From Ichthyobacterium seriolicida (lineage in GTDB: Bacteria; Bacteroidota; Bacteroidia; Flavobacteriales; Ichthyobacteriaceae): a stretch of DNA of 64,000 bases. The stretch lies in NCBI RefSeq assembly GCF_002369955.1, contig NZ_AP014564.1, forward strand, positions 621,097-685,096. Direction: 5' to 3'. Below are positions 46,200 to 56,061 of this stretch, piece by piece. Under the pieces are notes generated by a model. It saw nothing but the letters and a program-made list of their open reading frames with translations, was not told the DNA's origin and ran no database searches. A program made the translations under genes and the position numbers. Within the stretch, counting starts at the first letter, position 1; the number at the start of each line of letters is the position of its first letter.

Positions 46200-47420
46200 T
46201 TATTCAGTGATATTGCCTTGATCGTCGTAGTTTAGATACAAAAAGTCGTTATAAGGAAATCTAGTTACGTGTATTTCTTTTATTCTGTCGTAAATCTTTT
46301 TTTTGAAGGAATCTATATTTATCTTGTCTCTTACCGAGATAAATATACATTCTTGATCTCTGTTAGGGGCGTATTTTTCTCGTAGATCTTTTATAGATCC
46401 AGCATTGGCTTGCAGTTCTAAATCTCTATCGTCTTTGTTTTCTAAGTTTAAAACTTTGTCTATTTTGTTAAAAACTAATAATTGTTCCTTATCCTGAGCT
46501 CCTATCTCTGTCAGGATTTTATTTACCGATACAATTTGATCTTCAAAAGATGGATGAGAAACATCTACTATATGTATCAACAAATCTGCTTCTCTAACTT
46601 CGTCTAGAGTAGACTTAAAGGACTCTACTAGCTGAGTAGGCAATTTTCTTATGAATCCTACTGTGTCAGTCATTAAAAAGGGGATATTGTCAACCACTAT
46701 TTTTCTCACTGTGGTATCTAAGGTGGAGAATAGCTTATTCTCTGCTAATACTTGGGTTTTTGCTAGTGTGTTCATCATGGTCGATTTACCCACATTGGTG
46801 TATCCCACTAGAGCTACTCTGACTAGTTTACCTCTATTTTTTCGCTGTGTGGCCATCTGCTTATCTATGGCAGAGAGCTTTTCTTTCAAAAGAGAAATTT
46901 TCTGTATTATGATACGTCTGTCTGTCTCTATTTGCGTTTCTCCTGGACCGCGCATGCCTATTCCACCTTTTTGTCTCTCTAGATGGGTCCACATCCTAGT
47001 TAATCTGGGTAATAGATATTGATATTGTGCTAATTCTACTTGAGTACAAGCGTATGAAGTAGTTGCCCTTTGAGCGAAAATATCTAATATGAGATTGGTT
47101 CTATCTAAGACTTTACACTCTAAAAAACGTTCTATATTTCTGAGTTGTGTAGGAGTTAATTCGTCATCAAAAATAACTGTGCTGACATCATTTTCTACTA
47201 TAAATTCTTTTATTTCGGCAATTTTTCCCGAACCTATAAAAGTTTTCTGTTTGATAAAATTCACTTTCTGAATGAAAACCTTTACAACTTCGCTTCCAGA
47301 GGTCTTTGTCAAAAAAGACAGTTCATCTATGTATTCCTGAGTTTTGCTTTCGTTTTGTTCGGGTGTTATGACTCCTACTAATACACTTCGTTCGTATTTA
47401 TTTTTTGTGACATTATGCAT
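46200..47420 (-). CDS. hflX: Ribosome-associated GTPase HflX
   Basis: This 406-residue GTPase rescues or splits stalled ribosomes. The N-terminal HflX domain has FIGSGKIAEIKEF and VIFDDELTPTQLRNIE, then the linker GGIGMRGPGETQIETDRR. G motifs are VALVGYTNVGKSTMMN (G1), DTVGFIRKLP (G3) and VFNKIDKV (G4). It ends at 46200 and lies two bases after serS on the same strand. Confidence 0.96.
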   Translation of the reverse strand: MHNVTKNKYERSVLVGVITPEQNESKTQEYIDELSFLTKTSGSEVVKVFIQKVNFIKQKTFIGSGKIAEIKEFIVENDVSTVIFDDELTPTQLRNIERFLECKVLDRTNLILDIFAQRATTSYACTQVELAQYQYLLPRLTRMWTHLERQKGGIGMRGPGETQIETDRRIIIQKISLLKEKLSAIDKQMATQRKNRGKLVRVALVGYTNVGKSTMMNTLAKTQVLAENKLFSTLDTTVRKIVVDNIPFLMTDTVGFIRKLPTQLVESFKSTLDEVREADLLIHIVDVSHPSFEDQIVSVNKILTEIGAQDKEQLLVFNKIDKVLNLENKDDRDLELQANAGSIKDLREKYAPNRDQECIFISVRDKINIDSFKKKIYDRIKEIHVTRFPYNDFLYLNYDDQGNITE

Positions 47421-47422
47421 AA

Positions 47423-48691
47423 TTATATTTTTTCTACTCCCATATATGGAATTAATACCTCTGGAATTTTAATTCCATCTGGAGCTTGATAGTATTCCAA
47501 GAGAGATGCAACTATACGAGGCAGAGCCAAAGAACTGCCATTTAGAGTATGGCACAGCTTTATATCGCCTTTTTTATCTTTAAAACGCAATTTCAAACGG
47601 TTGGCTTGGAAGGTTTCGAAATTAGAAACTGAACTCACTTCTAGCCATTTTTTTTGCACTACTGAAAAAACTTCAAAATCATATGTAATAGAAGAAGTAA
47701 AGCCAGTGTCACCAGTGCATAATCTTAAAATCCTAAAAGGTAAATTTAATTCTTTTAGAATGCTCTTTACATGTTCTACCATCTCATCTAAAGCTCTATA
47801 AGAATCCTTAGGATTTTCTATTCTAACAATCTCTACTTTGTCAAATTGGTGTAACCTATTTAAGCCTTTTACATCTCGTCCATAAGAACCAGATTCTCTT
47901 CTAAAACATGGGGTGTAAGAAGTGTGTTTTATTGGAAGATGTTCTTCTTTGAGAAGAACATCTCTATAGATATTAGTCACTGGAACTTCCGATGTAGGTA
48001 TTAAAAATAGATTGTCTATAGCCAAGTGATACATCTGATTTTCTTTATCTGGAAGTTGCCCTGTTCCATATCCAGAACTCTCATTAATCAAATGAGGTAC
48101 TTGTATTTCTTGGTATTGGGCTTTTATATTTTTATCTAAAAAATAATTTATAAGCGCCCTTTGCAGTTTAGCTCCATCACCTACATACACTGGGAAGCCA
48201 GTTCCTGTTATTTTAGCTCCAAGTTTAAAACTTATAATACCTCTATTTTCAGCTATTTCCCAATGAGGTTTTGAGTATTCCTTATCTTGGTAATCTCTTT
48301 TATATTCAAAGACTATTTCATTATCCGATTCATCCTTTCCTGTTTTGACTAAATCGTTTGTGATGTTAGGAATTTCGTATAACACTTGAGTTAGCTCTTC
48401 ATCTACTTTATCAAAAAGTGTATTTGAAGCTTTTAATGTTTCTTTTAGGGTCTTGCTTTTTGTTTTTAGGGCTTCTGCTTTTTGAGAATCCCCAGATTGA
48501 AAGCACTTGTGTATTTCTTCAGAAATATTTTTTGATTCGGATAATATTTGATCTAACTCTTTTTGCAGAGATCTCTTTTTTTCATCCAAATGCAATACTT
48601 TCTCTACTAGAGGTGTGAAATCTTTATTTCTTCTATTTAATTTTTCTATTATAAATAGTTTTTCTTCTCTTATTCGTTTTATATTTAGCAT
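47423..48691 (-). CDS. serS: Serine-tRNA ligase
   Basis: This class II synthetase has about 422 residues. I start at 48691 (MLNIKRIREEK), the usual family start; an ATG seven codons earlier exists. The N-terminal tRNA-binding coiled coil spans residues ~30-105. Catalytic motifs are GTGFPVYVGDGAKLQRALI (motif 1), TPCFRRESGSYGRDVKGL with HQFDKVEIV (motif 2), and LNGSSLALPRIVASLLE (motif 3). It lies between rnhA and hflX in one run. Confidence 0.96.
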   Translation of the reverse strand: MLNIKRIREEKLFIIEKLNRRNKDFTPLVEKVLHLDEKKRSLQKELDQILSESKNISEEIHKCFQSGDSQKAEALKTKSKTLKETLKASNTLFDKVDEELTQVLYEIPNITNDLVKTGKDESDNEIVFEYKRDYQDKEYSKPHWEIAENRGIISFKLGAKITGTGFPVYVGDGAKLQRALINYFLDKNIKAQYQEIQVPHLINESSGYGTGQLPDKENQMYHLAIDNLFLIPTSEVPVTNIYRDVLLKEEHLPIKHTSYTPCFRRESGSYGRDVKGLNRLHQFDKVEIVRIENPKDSYRALDEMVEHVKSILKELNLPFRILRLCTGDTGFTSSITYDFEVFSVVQKKWLEVSSVSNFETFQANRLKLRFKDKKGDIKLCHTLNGSSLALPRIVASLLEYYQAPDGIKIPEVLIPYMGVEKI

Positions 48692-48715
48692 GATTTCAAA
48701 AGTATTAAACAAATG

Positions 48716-49180
48716 TCATTTTTTTTCTTCATAAAAAGTATCTGTTTTTAGTTCATTTTTTTTGGTGGCCAAAGAAGCTAATTCATCGCATCTCTCATTT
48801 TTTGGATGATTATTATGGCCTTTTATCCATTTAAATTGCACTTTTTGTTTTCTATAGGCCAACAGAAAGCGTTTCCATAGATCGCTGTTTTTTCGCCCTT
48901 TAAATTCTATTTTTTCCCAGTTGAAAACCCATTTCTTAACAACAGAATCAACTACGTATTTAGAGTCGGTATAAACCACAACTTCTGTTCCTTCTTTCTT
49001 CAATTCCTCTAGGGCTACTATTACAGCTAAAAGTTCCATTCGATTATTGGTGGTCATGCTGTATCCCTCATACAACTCTTTTGAATGATTACTGCCTTCT
49101 AATTCCATTATAATTCCAAATCCTCCTACTCCAGGATTGCCCTTTGCTGCGCCATCTGTGTAAACATTTACTTTAGACAT
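48716..49180 (-). CDS. rnhA: Ribonuclease HI
   Basis: This 154-residue nuclease removes RNA from RNA-DNA hybrids. Catalytic residues lie in VNVYTDGAAKGNPG (Asp), NRMELLAVIVALEEL (Glu), VVVYTDSKYVVD (Asp) and NERCDELA (Asp). The HNNHPKNERCD loop is the bacterial RNase HI form. It is the first gene of the rnhA-serS-hflX run. Confidence 0.95.
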   Translation of the reverse strand: MSKVNVYTDGAAKGNPGVGGFGIIMELEGSNHSKELYEGYSMTTNNRMELLAVIVALEELKKEGTEVVVYTDSKYVVDSVVKKWVFNWEKIEFKGRKNSDLWKRFLLAYRKQKVQFKWIKGHNNHPKNERCDELASLATKKNELKTDTFYEEKK

Positions 49181-49407
49181 CTAGGTTATATATCATTAAG
49201 CTTAAGTGTTTTTATTAGGATGTTTTTGTAACGAAAAAGTGACGATGCGCAAACGTAATAAATATTTTTCTCATACTTTAGTTTAGAAATGAGTTATCTT
49301 CGCGCGATGCTTTCGGATATTTAAATAAATATAAGATTCCTGAACGGGAATTTATGTTTGAAAATGGTTTTTTTATGTGTTATTCATAAAACTTAAAAGA
49401 AAAAAAT

Positions 49408-50055
49408 ATGTATAGAATAGTTACCCTTTTGGGTATTACGCTCGTTTTATCTACTGTATCTTCTTGTTTAGACTATGAATTTCTAGAAGAGCAAGAATAT
49501 GTCTTTGCTCCAGATGTAGCTTTAGGATTTGATGAAATAGAATTATCTTTAAAAAGAATTATGCATAAGAATGGAGGCAGCGCCCCTAATGCATTAGGTA
49601 TAGATTTTACCACTGGGAGAGAGCAACCACTTAGTAGTTTTCCAAGTATTACCAAGGTCGAAAAAATGGACTTAGGTATGGTTGGCGAAGTTGCAGATTT
49701 GGATATACGTGAAATATACCTAGGCATGTATGTAGAAAACAATACTCCCCTTGAATTAAAAGTGGCTTTAGCCCTCGTGGGGAAAGGAATCTTAGAAATA
49801 ACAACCCAAGATGACCCTTTAGTTATACCATCAGCTCACTTGGATAGCTCTGGTAGGGTTTCAGGATCTACAAAAAAGAGTTTTATGTATAAATTGGATG
49901 CCAAAAAATTCACAAAAGTTTTAAGTGGATCTAGCCCCTACGGTAAATTAACTATAACGCCGTCTATTCCTGGTAGTGTCTTCATTTCTGTTAACCAGAC
50001 TGTTAATATACACTTTAAGGTATCTACTAGGATAAACTTTTTAAGAGATATTTAG
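49408..50055 (+). CDS. Lipoprotein of unknown function paired with a DUF5723 protein
   Basis: This 215-residue protein has a signal ending LVLSTVSSC (lipobox Cys ~20). The rest is beta-rich with no motif I can name. It lies about 45 bp upstream of a DUF5723-type outer-membrane protein, a pairing seen across flavobacteria, so the two may act together at the outer membrane. Confidence 0.7.
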   Translation: MYRIVTLLGITLVLSTVSSCLDYEFLEEQEYVFAPDVALGFDEIELSLKRIMHKNGGSAPNALGIDFTTGREQPLSSFPSITKVEKMDLGMVGEVADLDIREIYLGMYVENNTPLELKVALALVGKGILEITTQDDPLVIPSAHLDSSGRVSGSTKKSFMYKLDAKKFTKVLSGSSPYGKLTITPSIPGSVFISVNQTVNIHFKVSTRINFLRDI

Positions 50056-50100
50056 GGAATTTAGATTAGTTACAATAATTTTTTTAAGATTTTAGTGAAA

Positions 50101-51468
50101 ATGAAAAAAAGCATATTAATAGGTGTACTTATGCTTAATTATGCCAGTTTGATTGCTCAGGATGGAGTGTTGCGACAAATGCCCTTGTCAATGGATAGGG
50201 GTTTTTTAAATCCTTCTTTACAGCCTAAACATACATGGGGAATAGGGTTTTCAGTATTTGAAAATTTAGTTGGGCTTCCAATATCTCTAGATGATATAAG
50301 TAATAACTCTGTCGATGGAGTAGTAAATATATATGACGTCTATAACAGCTTGTATAACAAGAATATCTATGTTAGAAATAGAGCTTCAGTGGCGCCCTTG
50401 AAATTTTTTATGTCAAAGGATGACTTTTCTGTATTTGCTTCTATAAGTGTCAAGCACACCTCAAAAATAGATTTAAATAACATTAGTGAAATAATAGATG
50501 GAAACAGGTTATTCATAGGTAAATATATGACCATCGACGAAGTATACATACAAGAGTATAGTAGGATAGAGATATCATTTGGGGCAGGGCTTAAGTTAAA
50601 TGAAAAACTACGTATAGGAGCCAATATAAAATATTTAGAAGCATTAAATTACACTGAACTTAGCACCAATAGGGTAGGTGTACTTACTGATAAAGATACT
50701 TATCAAGTTAAATTTTATGCAGAAAATGATATAGCTACTCTTTCTACTTCTGGATATGATACAAGTGGAGGAGATACGGGCTTGTATTTTGATAAGTATC
50801 TACCACATTTATATGATCCTACTAAGACTTCTCCAGGTTTCGCTGCGGATATTGGACTTAGCTATGACATAGATAAAAATCTAAATATTAGTACATCCCT
50901 AAACAATATAGGATTAATATTTTGGACAAAATATTCTTCAGTACACGTTTTAGATAAAGATTTATTTAACGATAAAAGTCTTACAGAGATTTTGAGCTCT
51001 CTTGAAAAAGATCCAAATAAAATAACTAATGATTTTTTATCTAGTGTTGAAAAGAAGGATATCATGCCTAAGATGTTGGATATAGATTATAATATTTCAG
51101 CATCTTATATACTGAATAATAGACATACGTTTTCTTTATCTACTACTCTATATGAAGTAAATAGAATATTTGATTACAGAATACAAGGTGCTTATGATTT
51201 TAGGCTTTATAAGTGGTTAGATTTAATAGCAGCTCCATCATTTTATAAAAATGACTTTGAACTTGGAGCAGGATTTGTCGTAGGCTGGGGGCCTGTACAG
51301 ATTAATATGGCTACTCATGATTTAGTAGACCTTATTTTAATCAATCAAGCAAGGTCTGCAACTTTATTCCTAGGAATAAACTTTATGTTCAATCCTGATA
51401 AAAAAAAAAGTTGCAACTGCGAAAAAAAAATCGTAAAACCAAACAAGTTCAGCGACAAAAATGAATAA
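50101..51468 (+). CDS. DUF5723-type outer-membrane protein
   Basis: This protein of about 455 residues starts at ATG 50101, two codons after a GTG. A signal peptide ends LIAQDGVLRQMP. The family opening follows: FLNPSLQPKHTWGIGFSVFENL. Beta strands alternate with glycine turns to RSATLFLGINFMFNPDKKK, then a short tail with CNC. It should sit in the outer membrane. The function is not known. It follows the small lipoprotein gene in an operon and ends at a hairpin terminator about 100 bp later. Confidence 0.75.
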   Translation: MKKSILIGVLMLNYASLIAQDGVLRQMPLSMDRGFLNPSLQPKHTWGIGFSVFENLVGLPISLDDISNNSVDGVVNIYDVYNSLYNKNIYVRNRASVAPLKFFMSKDDFSVFASISVKHTSKIDLNNISEIIDGNRLFIGKYMTIDEVYIQEYSRIEISFGAGLKLNEKLRIGANIKYLEALNYTELSTNRVGVLTDKDTYQVKFYAENDIATLSTSGYDTSGGDTGLYFDKYLPHLYDPTKTSPGFAADIGLSYDIDKNLNISTSLNNIGLIFWTKYSSVHVLDKDLFNDKSLTEILSSLEKDPNKITNDFLSSVEKKDIMPKMLDIDYNISASYILNNRHTFSLSTTLYEVNRIFDYRIQGAYDFRLYKWLDLIAAPSFYKNDFELGAGFVVGWGPVQINMATHDLVDLILINQARSATLFLGINFMFNPDKKKSCNCEKKIVKPNKFSDKNE

Positions 51469-51834
51469 GTCTTTATCTCTAAGAATCTCCTGAGAGGTCT
51501 CCTTATAAAAGTAAATTTTGTGTAAGGAGATTTTCTTTTATGTGTTTTGATTCAAAATTATTCCCCCTTGTTTATCCAACAAGGGGTCTTCGCTTTTTCT
51601 GAAAAGAAGTTAGCTTTTTCTCAATATAAGATTCTTTTAACTAAAAGTTGTTTTAACTGATTATCAAGCTCAAACGTAATTAAAAGTAATCGAATTGATT
51701 AGCTTATGAAAAATTATTCAACTAACTTATCTATTATTGGATACCTTTGAAATGTTTTAGAGACTTCTATCTTCTAGAAGAGTTTCAGATTGCTGTGAAA
51801 GAGATTTCGCACTAAAAAAAATAACATAGATTTT
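51469..51834. other. 366-bp gene-free region with terminator hairpins
   Basis: It holds one imperfect hairpin (CTCCTTA at 51499 with TAAGGAG at 51523) and the strong terminator at 51564. The remainder before the helicase gene contains a direct ACTAAAAGTTGTTTTAACT stretch but no gene that I can see. Confidence 0.4.
51564..51586 (+). terminator. Intrinsic terminator after the DUF5723 gene
   Basis: A perfect 9-bp stem CCCCTTGTT / AACAAGGGG encloses a 5-base loop and is followed by TCTTCGCTTTTTCT. It lies 96 bp after the stop codon of the DUF5723-type gene. Confidence 0.7.
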
Positions 51835-53886
51835 ATGAATGATCAATTATCCGAGCTAAACGAGGCTCAACGTTTAGCCGTAGAAAAAACAGAAGGACCA
51901 GTGATGATTATAGCGGGAGCAGGTTCTGGAAAAACTAAAGTATTAACTTGCAGAGTAGCTAATCTAATAAACAAAGGTGTTGACCCAACAAACATCTTGT
52001 CTCTTACTTTTACTAATAAGGCTGCCAATGAAATGAAACATCGAATAAGGAATATAGTCGGAGATAAAGCTGATAAGTTATTGATGGGAACCTTTCACTC
52101 TGTATTGGCCAAGATATTGAGAATAGAATCAGACAAATTAGGTTATTCTAGTAATTTCACTATTTACGATCAGATAGATTCATCAAAAGTTATAACAGAT
52201 ATCATAAATGAAATGCAGTTAGATAAAGATATCTATAAAGTGAAATTCGTACAAAATAGAATATCTCTTCTCAAAAATAATCTCATAACTGTTGAAGAGT
52301 ATTACCATAACAGAGAATTGCAAAAGCAAGATATATACAGCAAGCGAGTAAAGATGGGAGAGGTATATCAAAAATATATCAATACTTGTTTCAATGCTTC
52401 TGCCATGGATTTTGATGATATACTGTTAAAGGCAAACGAATTGTTTCACACCGATTCGGAGACTCTAATTAAATATCAAAATAGGTTTAAATACATTATG
52501 GTAGATGAGTATCAAGATACCAATCACTGTCAGTATTTAATAGTAAAAACACTATCTGAGAAATATAAAAACATATGCGTTGTTGGAGATGATGCTCAGA
52601 GTATTTATTCCTTTAGGGGTGCTAATATTCAGAATATTTTGAACTTCAAAACTGATTATAAAGATGTCTCTGTTTTCAATTTAGAACAGAACTATCGATC
52701 TACAAAAAACATAGTTGGAGCTGCTAACAGCATTATCAAAAACAATACAGAACAACTAGATAAAAATATATGGAGCGATAATAATTCTGGAGAAAAATTA
52801 GGTGTTTTTAAGGCCTTCAATAGTAATGAAGAAGGAGATTTCGTGGCTAGATCTATAATAGACAATATTCAAGATAGAAATAATTTTAAAAATTTTGCCG
52901 TTTTATACAGGACGAATTCCCAATCTAGAGCTATTGAAGATGGTCTTAGAAAAAAAAATATTCCTTACAAGATTTATGGAGGCACATCTTTTTATCAGAG
53001 GAAAGAGATAAAAGATATCGTAGCCTATCTGCGACTTATTACAAATTTAAAAGATGATGAAGCTCTAAAGAGGAGTATAAACTATCCAGCTAGAGGAATA
53101 GGAGATACAACTCTTGAGAAATTGACAAAAGTGTCTTTAGAATACGGTAAACCTATATTTGAAGTTATAGAAAATATAGATGAATTAGATATTAATATCA
53201 ATTCAGGAACTAGAAACAAATTGAGAGGTTTCTACAATATGATTAGTGAATTTAGAGATGAGAGCAAGGATAAAAACGCTTTTGAAATTACAGACTATAT
53301 CCTAAACACTACAGGGTTAGCTAAAGAATTGCATGGTGATTTGACTATTGAGGGTCGTAATAGATATGAAAATGTAAAAGAGCTTATAGGAAGTATAAAA
53401 ATATTTTGTGCGAGTAGAGCTTCTATGGATAGAGAGGCTTCTATATCTCAATTTTTAGAAGAGGTCTATTTAGCAACTGATTACGACAATGATAATAATT
53501 CTGAAAATAAAGTCTCTTTGATGACTATCCATATGTCTAAGGGATTGGAATTTGATACTGTGTTTATAGTAGGTATGGAGAACAATTTATTTCCATCTAG
53601 ATTGTCTACTAGTTTGCCTGAGGAAATAGAAGAAGAGAGACGTTTGTTTTACGTAGCTATTACCAGAAGTAAGAGGAAGGTATATATGTCTTATACTCAA
53701 AGTAGAATTCAATGGGGAACAGTTACAAATCCTAGTCCGAGTATATTTTTAAAAGAGATAGATAAAAAATATTTAGAATTGTTAAATATAGATAGAATAG
53801 GAGGAGAATCTAGTGGTGATAGTAGTAGTAGCTATAGAAGTTTTGGCACAAACTCCAAATACAAGAGGCCTTATAGAAGATATTAA
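51835..53886 (+). CDS. UvrD/PcrA-family superfamily 1 DNA helicase
   Basis: This 683-residue 3'-5' helicase acts in repair and replication restart. Motifs: LNEAQRLAVEKTEGPVMIIAGAGSGKT (Q motif and Walker A, in part), LTFTNKAANEM (Ia), MVDEYQDTNHCQY (II), GDDAQSIYSFRGA (III), FNLEQNYRST (IV), TIHMSKGLEFDTVF (V) and EERRLFYVAITRSK (VI). It ends with a Ser/Tyr-rich tail, as in PcrA. Length is slightly below the usual ~750. Confidence 0.93.
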   Translation: MNDQLSELNEAQRLAVEKTEGPVMIIAGAGSGKTKVLTCRVANLINKGVDPTNILSLTFTNKAANEMKHRIRNIVGDKADKLLMGTFHSVLAKILRIESDKLGYSSNFTIYDQIDSSKVITDIINEMQLDKDIYKVKFVQNRISLLKNNLITVEEYYHNRELQKQDIYSKRVKMGEVYQKYINTCFNASAMDFDDILLKANELFHTDSETLIKYQNRFKYIMVDEYQDTNHCQYLIVKTLSEKYKNICVVGDDAQSIYSFRGANIQNILNFKTDYKDVSVFNLEQNYRSTKNIVGAANSIIKNNTEQLDKNIWSDNNSGEKLGVFKAFNSNEEGDFVARSIIDNIQDRNNFKNFAVLYRTNSQSRAIEDGLRKKNIPYKIYGGTSFYQRKEIKDIVAYLRLITNLKDDEALKRSINYPARGIGDTTLEKLTKVSLEYGKPIFEVIENIDELDININSGTRNKLRGFYNMISEFRDESKDKNAFEITDYILNTTGLAKELHGDLTIEGRNRYENVKELIGSIKIFCASRASMDREASISQFLEEVYLATDYDNDNNSENKVSLMTIHMSKGLEFDTVFIVGMENNLFPSRLSTSLPEEIEEERRLFYVAITRSKRKVYMSYTQSRIQWGTVTNPSPSIFLKEIDKKYLELLNIDRIGGESSGDSSSSYRSFGTNSKYKRPYRRY

Positions 53887-53916
53887 AGTTAGTGAAGCAA
53901 AATTTCTTAATCTGAT

Positions 53917-55491
53917 ATGTTTTCTGTAGAAGTAAGTGATATACCAGGAATTAGTCCCTTGATATTAGATTATGTAAATCAGGACAAAAATATATCTGGA
54001 CTTTATGAAAACTACCCCTCTGTAAAAAACGTTAAAAGACAAATAGAGTATAGGAAAAATCACCCTGTTAATAGGGCTTTACTCGCTGAGGTATTCACGC
54101 ATCAGTATAAAAATACTGAGATTTCTTCTTTGACAAAAGCAAATATAAACTCTATAAAAGATGAAAATACCTTCACCATTACTACTGGGCATCAAATAAA
54201 TTTGTTTACAGGACCTGTATTTTTCATATACAAAATTATGGATGCAGTCTTATTGGCTAAACATTTAAAAGAGATATATCCCAAATACAATTTTGTTCCA
54301 GTCTATTGGATGGCTACAGAAGACCATGATTTCGAAGAGATAAATCACTTTAATTTTAGGGGCAGCACATTTAAATGGAATACCACTCAAACTGGGGCTG
54401 TAGGAAGATTTGACACTTGGGAATTAAAAGAACAATTAGAAGAGATCTTAAATACTGCACTTCCGACAAAGGTTTTTGATGTTTTCAAAGAGGCTTATTT
54501 CACTCATAAGAATCTGTCTCAGGCTACTAGATATTTGATAAATAATTTGTTTGGGGAATATGGACTGTTAATATTAGATCCTGATCAAAAACAACTCAAA
54601 AAACAAATGATCTCTTATTTTAAGAGAGAGTTATTAGGTCAAGTGACATATAAAAATGTCAATCAAACCATAGATGATATGCCAAAGAAATACAGAGTTG
54701 TGGTAAATCCTAGGGATATAAATCTGTTTTATCTCAAAGATGACATCAGGGAGAGGATAGTATATGAAGGGGATTCATATAAAGTATTAAACACTGATAT
54801 AGAATTTTCAGAAGGAGAAATAATCAAAGAATTAGAATCTAATCCTGAAAGATTCAGCCCTAATGTTTTAATGAGACCTCTTTATCAGGAAGTCATATTG
54901 CCAAATTTATGTTATATGGGAGGGGCTACTGAAATATCGTATTGGTTACAATTGAAAAATAATTTCAATTATTTCGAAATTCCCTTTCCAATATTGAAAG
55001 TGCGAAACTCTGTTTTGGTGTTTACCAAAAAACAATACCATAAAATGAAAAAGCTAAATATCTGTGACAGAGATATTTTTTTAACTTCTAGAGAGATAAT
55101 AAATGCCAGTTTAGATATTGATAATCATCATGTGTCTAAAGTGTTATCCGATCAGGTTTCAAAATTAAGAGACATATTTTGTACACTCAAAGAAGAATCT
55201 AAAAAAACGAATATAACTTTTTATCAAGCCGTATTAGCTCAGGAGGCTAAACAGCTCAAAGGGTTAAAAAAACTAGAGAGACGATTATATAGAGCAGAAC
55301 GAAAAGTGAATCACTCTTTAGTAGAGAGAATAGAAAATTTAAAAGAAGAATTATTTCCAAATAATGGTTTACAAGAGAGATGTTCTAATTTTTTCGAATT
55401 GTATGAAGATAGTTGTGTCTTTTTATCTGATATAGAAAAAAATATAAATCCAATGGATTTCAAATATTTCGCATTAATATCCGATATATAA
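53917..55491 (+). CDS. bshC: Bacillithiol biosynthesis cysteine-adding enzyme BshC
   Basis: This 524-residue protein adds cysteine to glucosaminyl-malate in the last step of bacillithiol synthesis. Matching segments are TGHQINLFTGPVFFIYKIM, PVYWMATEDHDFEEINHF, LMRPLYQEVILPNLCYMGG and EISYWLQLKN. The C-terminal coiled coil spans residues ~430-480 (KLERRLYRAERKVNHSL). It follows the helicase by 30 bp and precedes a DUF6913-like gene and dapA. Confidence 0.95.
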   Translation: MFSVEVSDIPGISPLILDYVNQDKNISGLYENYPSVKNVKRQIEYRKNHPVNRALLAEVFTHQYKNTEISSLTKANINSIKDENTFTITTGHQINLFTGPVFFIYKIMDAVLLAKHLKEIYPKYNFVPVYWMATEDHDFEEINHFNFRGSTFKWNTTQTGAVGRFDTWELKEQLEEILNTALPTKVFDVFKEAYFTHKNLSQATRYLINNLFGEYGLLILDPDQKQLKKQMISYFKRELLGQVTYKNVNQTIDDMPKKYRVVVNPRDINLFYLKDDIRERIVYEGDSYKVLNTDIEFSEGEIIKELESNPERFSPNVLMRPLYQEVILPNLCYMGGATEISYWLQLKNNFNYFEIPFPILKVRNSVLVFTKKQYHKMKKLNICDRDIFLTSREIINASLDIDNHHVSKVLSDQVSKLRDIFCTLKEESKKTNITFYQAVLAQEAKQLKGLKKLERRLYRAERKVNHSLVERIENLKEELFPNNGLQERCSNFFELYEDSCVFLSDIEKNINPMDFKYFALISDI

Positions 55492-55548
55492 TTACTTTTA
55501 TCAAAAACTTTTGAAAGAAGTAAACTGCCTTGACAAATCATATTTTAG

Positions 55549-56061
55549 ATGATAAACACTATAAAGAGATTTTGGCTTAGAAAGAAATTTGGAATCAGGC
55601 CATCTAATATATTTAGTCGTTTTATCTATAATGAAGTTAAAAAAGTAGCTATTATAGCTGAAGAGGGAGATACTGATTTTAAAAAAGCCCAATCTTTTTT
55701 AGGTGTCTTAAATTTTAAAAATTCCCAGGCTACATTTTTTTCTTTTGTGCAAGAGAATGCTAGTAATATTGAAAGTTCCAAATCTCATATTTTTTGTTCC
55801 AAAAAGAGTTTTAGTTGTTTTTTTGGTATTCCCACAGATGTGGAATTGACAAATTTCATAAAGACGGATTTCGACTTGTTGATAGATCTTTCAGAGGGTA
55901 ATAAATACACAGATATGGCAGTTGAATTCTCTCATGCTAGGCTGAGAATAGGCAATATACAAATGGATAAAAAACACCTCTACGATATGATGTTTGATAT
56001 GGGTGAAGAGGGAATAGCCCACGAAGTGAAAAAATATTTAAAGATTATAAATTTATCATGA
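55549..56061 (+). CDS. DUF6913-type protein upstream of dapA
   Basis: This 170-residue soluble protein has no signal peptide. It starts with a basic segment (MINTIKRFWLRKKFGIRPSN) and contains VAIIAEEGDTDFKKAQSFL and LLIDLSEGNKYTDMAVEFS. Flavobacteria often carry this type of gene directly before dapA; here the stop overlaps the dapA start by four bases. The function is unknown. Confidence 0.7.
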   Translation: MINTIKRFWLRKKFGIRPSNIFSRFIYNEVKKVAIIAEEGDTDFKKAQSFLGVLNFKNSQATFFSFVQENASNIESSKSHIFCSKKSFSCFFGIPTDVELTNFIKTDFDLLIDLSEGNKYTDMAVEFSHARLRIGNIQMDKKHLYDMMFDMGEEGIAHEVKKYLKIINLS